From Streptomyces sp. CB02980 (lineage in GTDB: Bacteria; Actinomycetota; Actinomycetes; Streptomycetales; Streptomycetaceae), in NCBI RefSeq assembly GCF_014451325.2, contig NZ_JACSCH020000015.1:124001-188000 (forward strand): 64,000 nucleotides of DNA. Reading direction: 5' to 3'. Positions 29,116-37,338 of this stretch are shown here, piece by piece. The notes under the pieces are model-generated. The model worked only from the letters and a program-made list of their open reading frames with translations. It had not been told where the DNA came from and did no database searches. Position 1 is the stretch's first letter; each line of letters starts with the position of its first letter. A program made the translations under genes and the position numbers.

Positions 29116-30394
29116 TCCGCCCCGCCCGCTCCACCAGGAGCCAGCCCACGAGGGCGAGGCCCACGGCCGCCGGGGCCGTGACCGGGACGGCTATCAACGT
29201 GGCCGAGTGACCGTCGAGGAGTCCCGCGAAGCCGGTCAGGGAGAGGCCCAGGACACCGAAGAGCGCGAGCGTGATGCCGACCGCCGCCACCGGGCCGCCC
29301 TCGCCGGTCGCCGGGGCCGCCGGGACCGGGGCCTCGAAGCGACGGAAGGCGGCCACGAGCAGCGCCGTGAGGAGGCCCGCCGCGAGGAAGCGGAGGGGGA
29401 CCTGCGCCCACCAGGCGCCCGTCGCCGGGGCGGGCAGCTCGGCACCGAGGCCGAGCATCGCCCCGTACACCCCGAGCATCGCCGTCAGGTGCCAGAGGAA
29501 CGCCGTCATCGCGATCCCGTTCGCGGCGACCACCGCCCGCCACACCGAGGCGCGGGCCACGAGCCGCGCCCCGGGGCCCCGGAGCAGCTCGACCGCGCCG
29601 ACCAGCCACAGGCCGTGGCAGAGCAGGGCGAGGGTCGGCGGGGCCATGTTGGACACCTTCTCGCCGGGCAGCCCCACCATCGACAGCGGGTACGGCCCCA
29701 GGGCGACGAGCGCGGTCGCACCGAGCAGGCCCGCGCCGGCGAGCAGGGCGGGGCGGCGGATCATGCCGTCGGCGCGGAGGAACCCGAGCTGGTGGACCGC
29801 CAGCCACACGAAGGCGAAGTTCAGGAACTCGACGAACGGCACGTCCGCCGCGAACCGCAGCACGTCCACCGCGACCGCGCCGCCCGCGAGCGCCGCGAAC
29901 GCGCCCCAGCCCCAGCGCTCGTGCAGCCGCAGCAGCGGCGGGGTGAACGCGACCATCGCCAGATAGATCCCGATGAACCAGAGCGGCTGGGTGACCAGCC
30001 GCAGTGCGACCCCGGTGAGGCCCTCGTCCGCCCCCGACAGCTGGAGGACGAGCGCGGCGGCGCCCCATACGCCGACGAAGACCATCGTCGGCCGCAGCAG
30101 CCGCTGGAGCCGGGCCCGCAGGAAGGCCGCGTACTGCGGGCGGGAGCGGTGGGCGAGGGCGTGGGAGAAGCCGCCGACGAAGAAGAACACCGGCATCACC
30201 TGGAACAGCCAGGTCACCACCTGGAGTTCGGGCACGACGGCGAGCAGATTGCCGACCTGCCCGTCGGTGGTGACGGCCGCCATCAGCCAGTGCCCGAGCA
30301 CGACGACGGCGAGCGAGGCGACCCGGAGCAGATCGACGTACCGGTCCCGGCTCGCCGGCGTTGCGGCGGCGAGCTCACGCGCGCTGATTCCCAT
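29102..30394 (-). CDS. Acyltransferase-3 family membrane protein
   Basis: 430 residues with about ten membrane helices. The N-terminal signature RDRYVDLLRVASLAVVVLGHW is the OafA/NolL-type acyltransferase-3 motif (Arg and the His of the GHW turn). The segment FFFVGGFSHA follows in helix 2. These enzymes move acyl groups, usually acetyl, from the cytoplasmic side to sugars or lipids at the outer face. The substrate cannot be inferred: neighbours are a toxin-antitoxin pair and a secreted propeller. ATG at 30394. The 3' end overlaps the PIN gene by 14 nt. Confidence 0.85.
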   Translation of the reverse strand: MGISARELAAATPASRDRYVDLLRVASLAVVVLGHWLMAAVTTDGQVGNLLAVVPELQVVTWLFQVMPVFFFVGGFSHALAHRSRPQYAAFLRARLQRLLRPTMVFVGVWGAAALVLQLSGADEGLTGVALRLVTQPLWFIGIYLAMVAFTPPLLRLHERWGWGAFAALAGGAVAVDVLRFAADVPFVEFLNFAFVWLAVHQLGFLRADGMIRRPALLAGAGLLGATALVALGPYPLSMVGLPGEKVSNMAPPTLALLCHGLWLVGAVELLRGPGARLVARASVWRAVVAANGIAMTAFLWHLTAMLGVYGAMLGLGAELPAPATGAWWAQVPLRFLAAGLLTALLVAAFRRFEAPVPAAPATGEGGPVAAVGITLALFGVLGLSLTGFAGLLDGHSATLIAVPVTAPAAVGLALVGWLLVERAGRIRSR

Positions 30395-30682
30395 GCCCGT
30401 ACGGTCCCGCGGGCGGCCCTGCGGCCGACAGGGCGCTGATACTCAACCGGCGTGTGAGTACGGGCCTCCCGGCCCCCGGGCGCGGCGCCGACCGACCCGC
30501 GTCCCGAACGCGGGCGCGGTGCCCGGCCGACCCGCCTCCCGGACCCCCGGCGCAGTGCCAACCGGCCCCATGCCGTCGGCCACGTGGGCGACCCCTCGGC
30601 CACGGCTGCCGGACCCCACGGCTGACGAACCGTCATGTTCTCCTCGGGCCACCGCCCCCAAGCCGCCTCGAAGGAGACCCCC

Positions 30683-31657
30683 ATGACGAGAAACCCACGC
30701 CTCGCCGCCGTCGCCACCGCCACCGCCGCCCTCGCCGTGCTCGCGGCGGGCCCCGCGTCCGCCGGCGATCCGACCGTGTCCGATCCCCGCGTCGTCGCCC
30801 ACTTCGACTTCGCCGCCGGGCAGAACGCGGAGAACATCGCCCTCGAACCCGACGGCTCCGCCGACATCACCTTCGCCTTCGCCCATCAGGTCGCCCGCGT
30901 CACCAAGGAGGGCGACACCACGATCCTCGCCACCCTGCCCGAGGTGCCCGACGCGCAGACGCCCGTCGGCGGGGCCGTCGCGCTGGGCATCGCCCGTGCT
31001 CACGACGGCACCCTGTACGTCACCTACGTCACCGGCACGGAGGAGACCGGCGTCTGGCGCATCGCGCCCGGCGGTGGCGAGCCGGAGCAGATCGGGTTCT
31101 TCCCCGCGGACGCCTTCCCCAACGGGCTCGCCCTCGACGAGAAGTGCGGCACCCTCTACACCGCCGACTCGCAGCTCGGCACGGTGTGGAGCCTCCCGGT
31201 GACCGGCGGCACGCCCACGGCCTGGGCCACCGGGGCCGCGCTCGAACCCACCGCGCAGATCCCCTTCGGCGCCAACGGCCTCAAGGTCCACCACGATGCC
31301 GTCTGGGTGTCCAACACCGGCCGCGCGACCCTGCTGCGCATCCCGATCGGTCCCGGCCCCGACCACCCGGCCGGCCCGGTCGAGACCCGCGCGACCGGGC
31401 TCACGTCCATCGACGACTTCGCCTTCACCGGACACGGCGACACGGTCCTCGCCGCGCTGAACCAGGACAACAAGCTGGAGCTCGTACGCCCCGACGGCAC
31501 CCACAAGACCGTGCTCACCCGCACGGACGGCCTCGACAACCCGACCTCCGTGGCGGTGCGCGCCAAGACCGTCTACGTGAACAGCGCGGCCTTCTTCAAC
31601 ACGCTGAACCCGGACCCGAACCTGCTCCTGGCCCGGATCTCCAAGAACAAGCTCTAG
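30683..31657 (+). CDS. Secreted SMP-30/gluconolactonase-like beta-propeller protein
   Basis: 324 residues. The signal peptide (RLAAVATATAALAVLAAGPASA) cleaves near residue 27. The mature part has repeated propeller strands (DGTLYVTYVTG, NGLALDEKCGTLYTADS, GANGLKVHHDAVWVSNTGR, DDFAFTGHGDTVLAALNQDN), the NG/DD pattern of SMP-30 and ScyD-type propellers. Metal-binding residues of true lactonases are not certain here. The ATG at 30683 has AAGGAG 7 nt upstream. The stop codon interlocks with that of ispE on the other strand (shared CTAG), and no terminator fits between them. Confidence 0.82.
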   Translation: MTRNPRLAAVATATAALAVLAAGPASAGDPTVSDPRVVAHFDFAAGQNAENIALEPDGSADITFAFAHQVARVTKEGDTTILATLPEVPDAQTPVGGAVALGIARAHDGTLYVTYVTGTEETGVWRIAPGGGEPEQIGFFPADAFPNGLALDEKCGTLYTADSQLGTVWSLPVTGGTPTAWATGAALEPTAQIPFGANGLKVHHDAVWVSNTGRATLLRIPIGPGPDHPAGPVETRATGLTSIDDFAFTGHGDTVLAALNQDNKLELVRPDGTHKTVLTRTDGLDNPTSVAVRAKTVYVNSAAFFNTLNPDPNLLLARISKNKL

Positions 31658-32559
31658 AGAACCGTGGCGCCCGGCGCCGGCGAGGTCGCCACCCGCGCCG
31701 TGCGGCAGGTGCCCGAGGCGATCAGGGCGGCGGCGACCGTCTCCGCGGACTCCGCGTCCTTCACCAGGAACGCGGTCGTCGGGCCCGAGCCCGAGACCAG
31801 GGCCGCCAGCGCGCCCGCCTCCGTACCCGCCGTCAGCGTCTCGGCGAGCGACGGGCGCAGGGAGAGCGCCGCCGCCTGGAGGTCGTTGGCGAGGGCGGCC
31901 GCGAGCGCGGTCGTGTCGCCGGTGCGCAGGGCGTCCAGGAGGGCCGGGGAGGCGGCCGGCTCGGGGACCTCGGCGCCCTCGGTGAGCCGGTCGAACTCGC
32001 CGAACACCACCGGGGTCGAAAGCCCGCCGTCGGCGACGGCGAACACCCAGTGGAAGCCACCGCCGACCGGCAGCTCCGTCAGCTTCTCGCCGCGCCCGGT
32101 ACCGAGCGCCGCCCCGCCGACCAGGCTGAACGGCACGTCGCTGCCGAGCTCGGCGCAGATCTCCAGGAGTTCCTCGCGGGAGGAGTCCAGGCCCCACAGC
32201 GCGTCGCAGGCGAGCAGGGCGCCCGCGCCGTCCGCGCTGCCGCCGGCCATGCCGCCGGCGACCGGGATGTCCTTGGCGATGTGCAGGTGCACGTCGGGGG
32301 CGATGCCGTGCCGGGCGGCGAGCAGCTCTGCGGCGCGCGCGGCCAGGTTGGTGCGGTCCAGCGGCACCTTGTCGGCGTCCCGGCCCTCGCAGCTGACCGT
32401 CAGCCCGTCGGCCGGGGTCGCGGTGACCTCGTCGTGGAGGGAGACCGCGAGGAAGACGTTGGCCAGGTCGTGGAAGCCGTCGGGGCGGGCAGCGCCCACC
32501 GCGAGCTGGACATTGACCTTGGCGGGGACGCGGACGGTGACGCTTCTCTTCGCGGTCAT
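31654..32559 (-). CDS. ispE: 4-diphosphocytidyl-2-C-methyl-D-erythritol kinase
   Basis: GHMP kinase of the MEP isoprenoid pathway; phosphorylates CDP-ME at the 2-hydroxyl. 301 residues. N-terminal VRVPAKVNVQLAVG (catalytic Lys, substrate Asn), RPDGFHDLANVF, the ATP loop PVAGGMAGGSADGAGAL, and C-terminal LVSGSGPTTAFLV. The ATG at 32559 overlaps the rsmA stop by 4 nt (ATGA). The rpfB-rsmA-ispE order is conserved across actinobacteria including Mycobacterium. Confidence 0.95.
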   Translation of the reverse strand: MTAKRSVTVRVPAKVNVQLAVGAARPDGFHDLANVFLAVSLHDEVTATPADGLTVSCEGRDADKVPLDRTNLAARAAELLAARHGIAPDVHLHIAKDIPVAGGMAGGSADGAGALLACDALWGLDSSREELLEICAELGSDVPFSLVGGAALGTGRGEKLTELPVGGGFHWVFAVADGGLSTPVVFGEFDRLTEGAEVPEPAASPALLDALRTGDTTALAAALANDLQAAALSLRPSLAETLTAGTEAGALAALVSGSGPTTAFLVKDAESAETVAAALIASGTCRTARVATSPAPGATVL

Positions 32560-33428
32560 GCCTTCGCCTCCGCGATCCGGGCGAACTCCTCCACCGTCAG
32601 TCCCTCGCCGCGCGCCTGCGGCGAGATCCCGGCCTTCACCAGGGCCTCCTCCGCCGCCGCGGGCGAACCCGCCCACGTCGCGAGGGCCGCGCGCAGGGTC
32701 TTGCGGCGCTGGGCGAAGGCCGCGTCGACGACCGCGAAGACCTCCTGCCGGGTGGCGGTGGTCGCCAGCGGCTCGGTGCGGCGGACGAGGGAGACGAGAC
32801 CGGAGTCGACGTTCGGCGCGGGCCAGAAGACGTTGCGGCCGATGGACCCGGCGCGCTTGACCTCGGCGTACCAGTTGGCCTTGACCGACGGCACGCCGTA
32901 CACCTTGTTGCCCGGGTTGGCGGCGAGCCGGTCGGCGACCTCGGCCTGGACCATGACGAGGGTCCGCTCGATGCTCGGGAACCGCTCCAGCATGTGGAGC
33001 AGGACGGGCACGGCGACGTTGTACGGCAGGTTCGCGACGAGCGCGGTGGGCGCCGGGCCCGGCAGCTCCTGGACCTGCATCGCGTCGGAGTGCACGAGCG
33101 CGAAGCGGTCGGCGCGGGCGGGCATGCGGGCGGCGATCGTGGCGGGCAGCGCGGCGGCGAGCACGTCGTCGATCTCGACGGCCGTCACCCGGTCCGCGGC
33201 CTCCAGCAGGGCCAGGGTGAGGGAGCCGAGTCCGGGCCCCACCTCCACGACCACGTCGTCGGGCCGTACCCCGGCCGTGCGGACGATCCGCCGGACGGTG
33301 TTGGCGTCGATGACGAAGTTCTGGCCCTTCTGCTTCGTGGGGCGTACGCCGAGGGCGGCCGCCAGTTCACGGATGTCGGCGGGGCCGAGGAGGGCGTCGG
33401 GGCTTTCGGGGCCGGTGGTGGTGCTCAC
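32556..33428 (-). CDS. rsmA: 16S rRNA dimethyladenosine transferase (KsgA)
   Basis: Dimethylates two adjacent adenines in the 3'-terminal helix of 16S rRNA late in 30S assembly. 290 residues. Motif I EVGPGLGSLTLALLE, acidic motif VTAVEIDD, catalytic motif IV NLPYNVAVPVL, and KVYGVPSVKANWYAEV. The GTG at 33428 is the first start in frame. It is coupled to ispE downstream and lies 40 nt from rpfB upstream. Confidence 0.95.
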   Translation of the reverse strand: MSTTTGPESPDALLGPADIRELAAALGVRPTKQKGQNFVIDANTVRRIVRTAGVRPDDVVVEVGPGLGSLTLALLEAADRVTAVEIDDVLAAALPATIAARMPARADRFALVHSDAMQVQELPGPAPTALVANLPYNVAVPVLLHMLERFPSIERTLVMVQAEVADRLAANPGNKVYGVPSVKANWYAEVKRAGSIGRNVFWPAPNVDSGLVSLVRRTEPLATTATRQEVFAVVDAAFAQRRKTLRAALATWAGSPAAAEEALVKAGISPQARGEGLTVEEFARIAEAKA

Positions 33429-33468
33429 CGGTACAGCCTACGGGGCACCCGTGGGGCCCTCCTACGAC

Positions 33469-34749
33469 TCACCCCTGCAACCGCCGTCCGCAGTGGGGCC
33501 ACGGACTCGCCCCCCGCTGCACGTACAGCTTCTTCGCGCGGAAGGTCTGCTCCGCGGCGGGCGCGTTCTGGGCGACTCCGCTGCCGCCGAGGGAGCGCCA
33601 GGTGCCGGGGTCGAACTGGTAGAGCCCGCCGTACGTCCCCGAGGGGTCGACGGCGTTCGGGCGGCCGCCGGACTCGCAGGCGGCGAGCGCGCCCCAGTCG
33701 AGGCCGTCGGCGCCCGCGACGGAGGTCGGCATGGGCCTGGTGCCGACCCGGACCCGCCGGCTGACGGGGTCGCGGACGATCTCCTCGCCGATCCGGCGGG
33801 GCCTCTGCTTGACGCCGTTGACCGTCCGCAGGCTGTAGGTGACACGGCGGACGCCGGCCGCGCCCTGCCGGTCGACGACCTCGGTGCCGACGAAGAGCTC
33901 GGGGTCGCGGGCCCGCTCGACGGCGTACGGCACGGCCTCCTCGCGCGTCACCTTCGAGCCGGTGATCCGCAGCACGGTGACCGTCTGGCCGTCGCGCGGG
34001 AAGGACTCGGGGACGACGGAGGTGGCGTCCTGCGCGGAGAGGGTGATCCCGGCCTCGGCGAGGGCCTCGCGGACGGTGGCGGCGTTCGTCCGGATGGTCC
34101 GCTCGCGCCCGTCGGCGAGGAAGGTGACCGTCCGCTCGGTCCGTACGTCGAGGGCGAGCCCGTCGCGGGAGATGGGGGCGCCGCGGGAGACCGAGAGGTA
34201 CGCGCCCTCCGCGCGGACCCCGAGCTGGCGCAGCGCGCCCTCGACGGTCCTGGCGGTCGTCCAGACCTGGCGGCGCTGCCCGTCGAGGGTGAGGGCGACG
34301 GGGCGGCCGTACCGGACGACGATCGCGTCGCCGCTGGCCAGGGCCTCGGCGGGGGCGGGCGCGACGATGTCGTGGGCGCCGACGGCCAGGCCCTCGTCGG
34401 CGAGCAGCTCCTCGACGTCGTCGGCGAAGGTGTGGAGGGTGCGCGGGACGCCGTCGACGGAGAGCCGGACGGCCTTGTCGTCGGCGACGAAGGCGCTGGT
34501 GCCGCCGGCGAGGAAGGCGACGACGAGCGCCTGCGGGACGAGTCGCCGCAGCCCCTCCCCGGCGGGGCCCGAGGCCTTGCGGCGGCGGGCGGCCCGCCGG
34601 GACCCGGCGCGGGAGCCCTGCCCGGGGACGAGGCCCGGCACGGCGCCCGGGGCGGGGACGACGAGCGGCGCGGCCTGGGTCGGCTGATCGTGCACGGGCA
34701 GGGGCGCGCCCCGCCGTCCGGCGCGGTGACTGCCCTGGGAAGTGCTCAC
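33469..34749 (-). CDS. rpfB: Resuscitation-promoting factor, RpfB type
   Basis: 426 residues. A basic, Pro-rich N-terminus is followed by one membrane segment (about 71-88, LVPQALVVAFLAGGTSAFV). Next come three DUF348 modules (VDGVPRTLHTFADDVEELL; LDGQRRQVWTTARTVEGAL; ADGRERTIRTNAATVREAL), a G5 domain (PYAVERARDPELFVG...VTYSLRTVNG), and the C-terminal Rpf lysozyme-like domain (DWGALAACESGGRPNAVDPS with the catalytic Glu; YGGLYQFDPGTWRSLGG). It cleaves peptidoglycan to help spores or dormant cells resume growth. GTG at 34749. No lipobox was seen, unlike mycobacterial RpfB, so membrane anchoring is by the helix. Confidence 0.95.
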   Translation of the reverse strand: MSTSQGSHRAGRRGAPLPVHDQPTQAAPLVVPAPGAVPGLVPGQGSRAGSRRAARRRKASGPAGEGLRRLVPQALVVAFLAGGTSAFVADDKAVRLSVDGVPRTLHTFADDVEELLADEGLAVGAHDIVAPAPAEALASGDAIVVRYGRPVALTLDGQRRQVWTTARTVEGALRQLGVRAEGAYLSVSRGAPISRDGLALDVRTERTVTFLADGRERTIRTNAATVREALAEAGITLSAQDATSVVPESFPRDGQTVTVLRITGSKVTREEAVPYAVERARDPELFVGTEVVDRQGAAGVRRVTYSLRTVNGVKQRPRRIGEEIVRDPVSRRVRVGTRPMPTSVAGADGLDWGALAACESGGRPNAVDPSGTYGGLYQFDPGTWRSLGGSGVAQNAPAAEQTFRAKKLYVQRGASPWPHCGRRLQG

Positions 34750-34820
34750 GAGGCCGGGACCCTACCCGGGCGCCCCTCACGCGGTGCTTCGATCCGGCTA
34801 CGACACGTAACCGTTATGGA

Positions 34821-35690
34821 TCAGTAATCGAAGGCGCGGGCCGTGTTCACCGCGATCGCCTCGGCCATCTCGTTCTCGTCGATGCCGCGCACCTCCGCCA
34901 TGGCCCGCAGGGTGACCGGGATCAGGTAGGGGGCGTTCGGGCGGCCGCGGTAGGGCGCCGGGGTGAGGAAGGGGGCGTCGGTCTCGACGAGGACGAGTTC
35001 CAGCGGGGCGACGGCGAGCGCGTCGCGCAGGTGCTGGGCGTTCTTGAAGGTGACGTTGCCGGCGAAGGACATGTAGTAGCCCTTGGCGGCGCAGATCTCG
35101 GCCATGGCGGCGTCGCCGGAGTAGCAGTGGAAGACGGTCCGCTCGGGGGCGCCCTCCTCGTCCAGGACGCGCAGCACGTCGGCGTGGGCCTCGCGGTCGT
35201 GGATGACGAGCGCCTTGCCGTGCCGCTTGGCGATCTCGATGTGGGCGCGGAAGGAACGCTCCTGCGCGGCGATGCCCTCGGGGCCCGTACGGAAGAAGTC
35301 GAGGCCGGTCTCGCCGACGCCGCGGACGTACGGGAGGGCGGCGAGCCGGTCGATCTCGGAGAGCGCGTCGTCGAGGGCGGAGTCGCCGCCCCCCTCGCGG
35401 GCCCCCTGCCGGGACCAGCCGTCGGGGTCTCCCAGGACGATCCGCGGGGCTTCGTTGGGGTGCAGGGCGACGGCCGCGTGCACGTGCTCGTGGGCGGCGG
35501 CGGTCTCCGCGGCCCACTGGGAGCCCTTCACGTCGCAGCCGACCTGCACGACCGTGGTCACCCCGACGGCGGCGGCCTTGACCAGCGCCTCCTCGACGGT
35601 CCCGGACTGGAGGTCCAGGTGGGTGTGCGAGTCCGCGACCTCCACGAGGAGGGGTTCGGGCAGCGGCGGCGGGGCGTCCTTGGCACTCAT
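34821..35690 (-). CDS. tatD: TatD-family metal-dependent DNase
   Basis: 289-residue TIM-barrel hydrolase. Metal ligands: DSHTHLD (HxH), the GETGLDFFR motif (Glu), IHDREAH, FHCYSGD, and VETDAPFLTP (Asp). TatD enzymes are 3'-5' exonucleases linked to DNA repair and protein quality control. ATG at 35690. It sits directly upstream of rpfB, as in other actinobacteria. The 147-nt gap before it holds the 25-bp tandem repeat. Confidence 0.94.
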   Translation of the reverse strand: MSAKDAPPPLPEPLLVEVADSHTHLDLQSGTVEEALVKAAAVGVTTVVQVGCDVKGSQWAAETAAAHEHVHAAVALHPNEAPRIVLGDPDGWSRQGAREGGGDSALDDALSEIDRLAALPYVRGVGETGLDFFRTGPEGIAAQERSFRAHIEIAKRHGKALVIHDREAHADVLRVLDEEGAPERTVFHCYSGDAAMAEICAAKGYYMSFAGNVTFKNAQHLRDALAVAPLELVLVETDAPFLTPAPYRGRPNAPYLIPVTLRAMAEVRGIDENEMAEAIAVNTARAFDY

Positions 35691-35729
35691 GACCCCGATC
35701 GTACGAGGGTCATGAGTGCCGGCGCGCGC

Positions 35730-35804
35730 GGATATGCCGGGCCCGGGGCGGCACGGATATGCCGGGCCCGGGGCGGCACGGATATGCCGGGCCCGGGGCG
35801 GCCC
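35730..35804. repeat. 25-bp tandem repeat, three copies
   Basis: Unit GGATATGCCGGGCCCGGGGCGGCAC starts at 35730, 35755 and 35780. The first two copies are identical and the last diverges after 23 bases. Each unit contains the palindrome CCGGGCCCGG. It lies between tatD and the zinc-ribbon gene, in non-coding sequence upstream of tatD. Confidence 0.95.
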
Positions 35805-35836
35805 GGCCGCCGGCCCGGGGCGGAGCCGCTCCGGAG

Positions 35837-36256
35837 CTACTGGTGACGCCGGAAGGGGTGCAGCAGGTCGGACAGGTGCCAGTGGTGCGGCACCGGGGGC
35901 TGTTCGGAGTCGTCCTCGGTCAGCTCCTGGCCGATGGGTCCGGCCGGCGAGACGGGCTTGGTCTCCTTCGATCCCCGCCGGTGCTTCTCCGTCGCGGCGA
36001 TCAGGTCCAGCACCGACGACACCTGCCCCGCGCGCATGATCCGGACGACGTGACCGCCGCAGTTCATGCAGGTGGGGCTGGACAGCGGGGACGGAACCCG
36101 CTCCCCGTCAGCCTTGTAGACGACGAAATTGTGGCCTGCGGCGTCGATGTGGTGCTCGATCTCGTACGCCTGCTCCCAGCCGTATCCACAGCGCATGCAG
36201 GCAAAGGCGTACGCCTCATGGGCGACGGATATGCCGGTGCCGGTGATCTCGGACAT
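35837..36256 (-). CDS. Small zinc-ribbon protein, function unknown
   Basis: 139 residues. Two CxxC knuckles, CMRCGYGW near residue 20 and CMNCGGH near residue 62, indicate one zinc ribbon. Between them is EIEHHIDAAGHNFVVY. The C-terminal third is polar and Pro-rich, probably disordered, ending DLLHPFRRHQ. The ATG at 36256 has AGGAGC upstream; longer in-frame starts lack a ribosome binding site. Its position between tatD and rsmI suggests a translation or nucleic-acid role, but this is only context. Confidence 0.75.
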   Translation of the reverse strand: MSEITGTGISVAHEAYAFACMRCGYGWEQAYEIEHHIDAAGHNFVVYKADGERVPSPLSSPTCMNCGGHVVRIMRAGQVSSVLDLIAATEKHRRGSKETKPVSPAGPIGQELTEDDSEQPPVPHHWHLSDLLHPFRRHQ

Positions 36257-36395
36257 TCCAGCTCCTCTCCACTGATCCAGTGGACGCCTTTTCGGGCCGG
36301 AGCGCATCAGCGCGGGTCGAACCATGGAAGGCATTTGGCACTTCCCTTGCCAAGAGCCCTGTCCTGGGTCCCCGCGCCGGGTTCGGCTTTGCCTT

Positions 36396-37274
36396 TCAGG
36401 TTAGTCCTTTACCGTTTCCGGGGCCCGGTCCAGCCGCATTCTTTGCCGCCACGACGGCATCGAACACCTCGCGCTTGGGAAGCCCCGCGTCGGCGGCGAC
36501 CGCGGCGATCGCCTCCTTGCGCCGCTCGCCCGCCTCCTCGCGCACCCGCACCCTGCGCACCAGCTCCTCGGCGTCGAGTTCGGCCGGTCCCGTCTCGGGG
36601 GCGCCCTCGACGACGACGGTGATCTCGCCCCGTACGCCCTCCGCCGCCCAGGCCGCGAGCTCGGCCAGCGGGCCGCGCTTGACCTCCTCGTACGTCTTGG
36701 TCAGCTCGCGGCAGACGGCGGCACGGCGCTCGGCGCCGAAGACCTCGGCCATCGCGGCGAGGGTGTCGTCGAGCCGGTGCGGGGCCTCGAAGTAGACGAG
36801 GGTGCGGCGCTCGTCGGCGACCTCACGGAGCCGGCCGAGGCGCTCGCCCGCCTTCCTGGGCAGGAAGCCCTCGAAGCAGAAGCGGTCCACGGGCAGGCCC
36901 GAGAGGGCGAGCGCGGTGAGGACGGCGGACGGACCGGGGACGGCCGTCACCTTGATGTCCTGCTCGACGGCGGCGGCGACGAGCCGGTAGCCGGGGTCCG
37001 ACACGGACGGCATGCCCGCGTCGGTGACGAGCAGCACGCGCGCGCCGCCGACCAGGGCCTCGACCAGCTCCGGCGTACGGGCGGACTCGTTCCCCTCGAA
37101 GTAGGAGACGACACGGCCCGTCGTGTGGATGCCCAGGGCACGGGTCAGTCCGCGCAGCCTCCGGGTGTCCTCGGCGGCCACGATGTCCGCGTTCTCCAGT
37201 TCGGTGGCGAGTCGGGGCGGAGCGTCCGCGATGTCGCCGATGGGGGTCCCTGCGAGTACCAGCGTTCCTGTCAC
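36396..37274 (-). CDS. rsmI: 16S rRNA (cytidine 1402-2'-O)-methyltransferase
   Basis: Tetrapyrrole-methylase-fold enzyme that 2'-O-methylates C1402 in the ribosomal P site. 292 residues from the GTG at 37274. Signatures: LVLAGTPIGDIADAPPR, IVAAEDTRRL, SYFEGNE, VTDAGMPSVSDPGYRLV and AVPGPSAVLTAL. The GTG is preferred over the ATG three codons earlier because GGGAGG abuts that ATG but is 9 nt from the GTG. It is divergent from pmt with only about 60 nt between. Confidence 0.94.
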   Translation of the reverse strand: MTGTLVLAGTPIGDIADAPPRLATELENADIVAAEDTRRLRGLTRALGIHTTGRVVSYFEGNESARTPELVEALVGGARVLLVTDAGMPSVSDPGYRLVAAAVEQDIKVTAVPGPSAVLTALALSGLPVDRFCFEGFLPRKAGERLGRLREVADERRTLVYFEAPHRLDDTLAAMAEVFGAERRAAVCRELTKTYEEVKRGPLAELAAWAAEGVRGEITVVVEGAPETGPAELDAEELVRRVRVREEAGERRKEAIAAVAADAGLPKREVFDAVVAAKNAAGPGPGNGKGLT

Positions 37275-37323
37275 ACGGCCCATCCTCCCAGCCCGGAGAG
37301 GCGACGCGCACAGGCGCGTTCCC

Positions 37324-37338
37324 TACGATGGCGCGGTG
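37324..37338 (+). promoter_or_regulatory. Probable leaderless promoter of pmt
   Basis: TACGAT (37324-37329) ends 6 nt before the GTG at 37336, and there is no ribosome binding site between them. This spacing is the signature of leaderless transcripts in Streptomyces. Confidence 0.6.

Noticed and set aside
30454..34827. Open frame of about 1457 codons on the + strand
   Set aside because: It runs antisense through ispE, rsmA and rpfB, is Arg/Ala/Gly-rich without domains, and is a high-GC codon-position artefact.
35730..35804. CRISPR array
   Set aside because: Copies are directly abutting with no spacers, and no cas genes are present.
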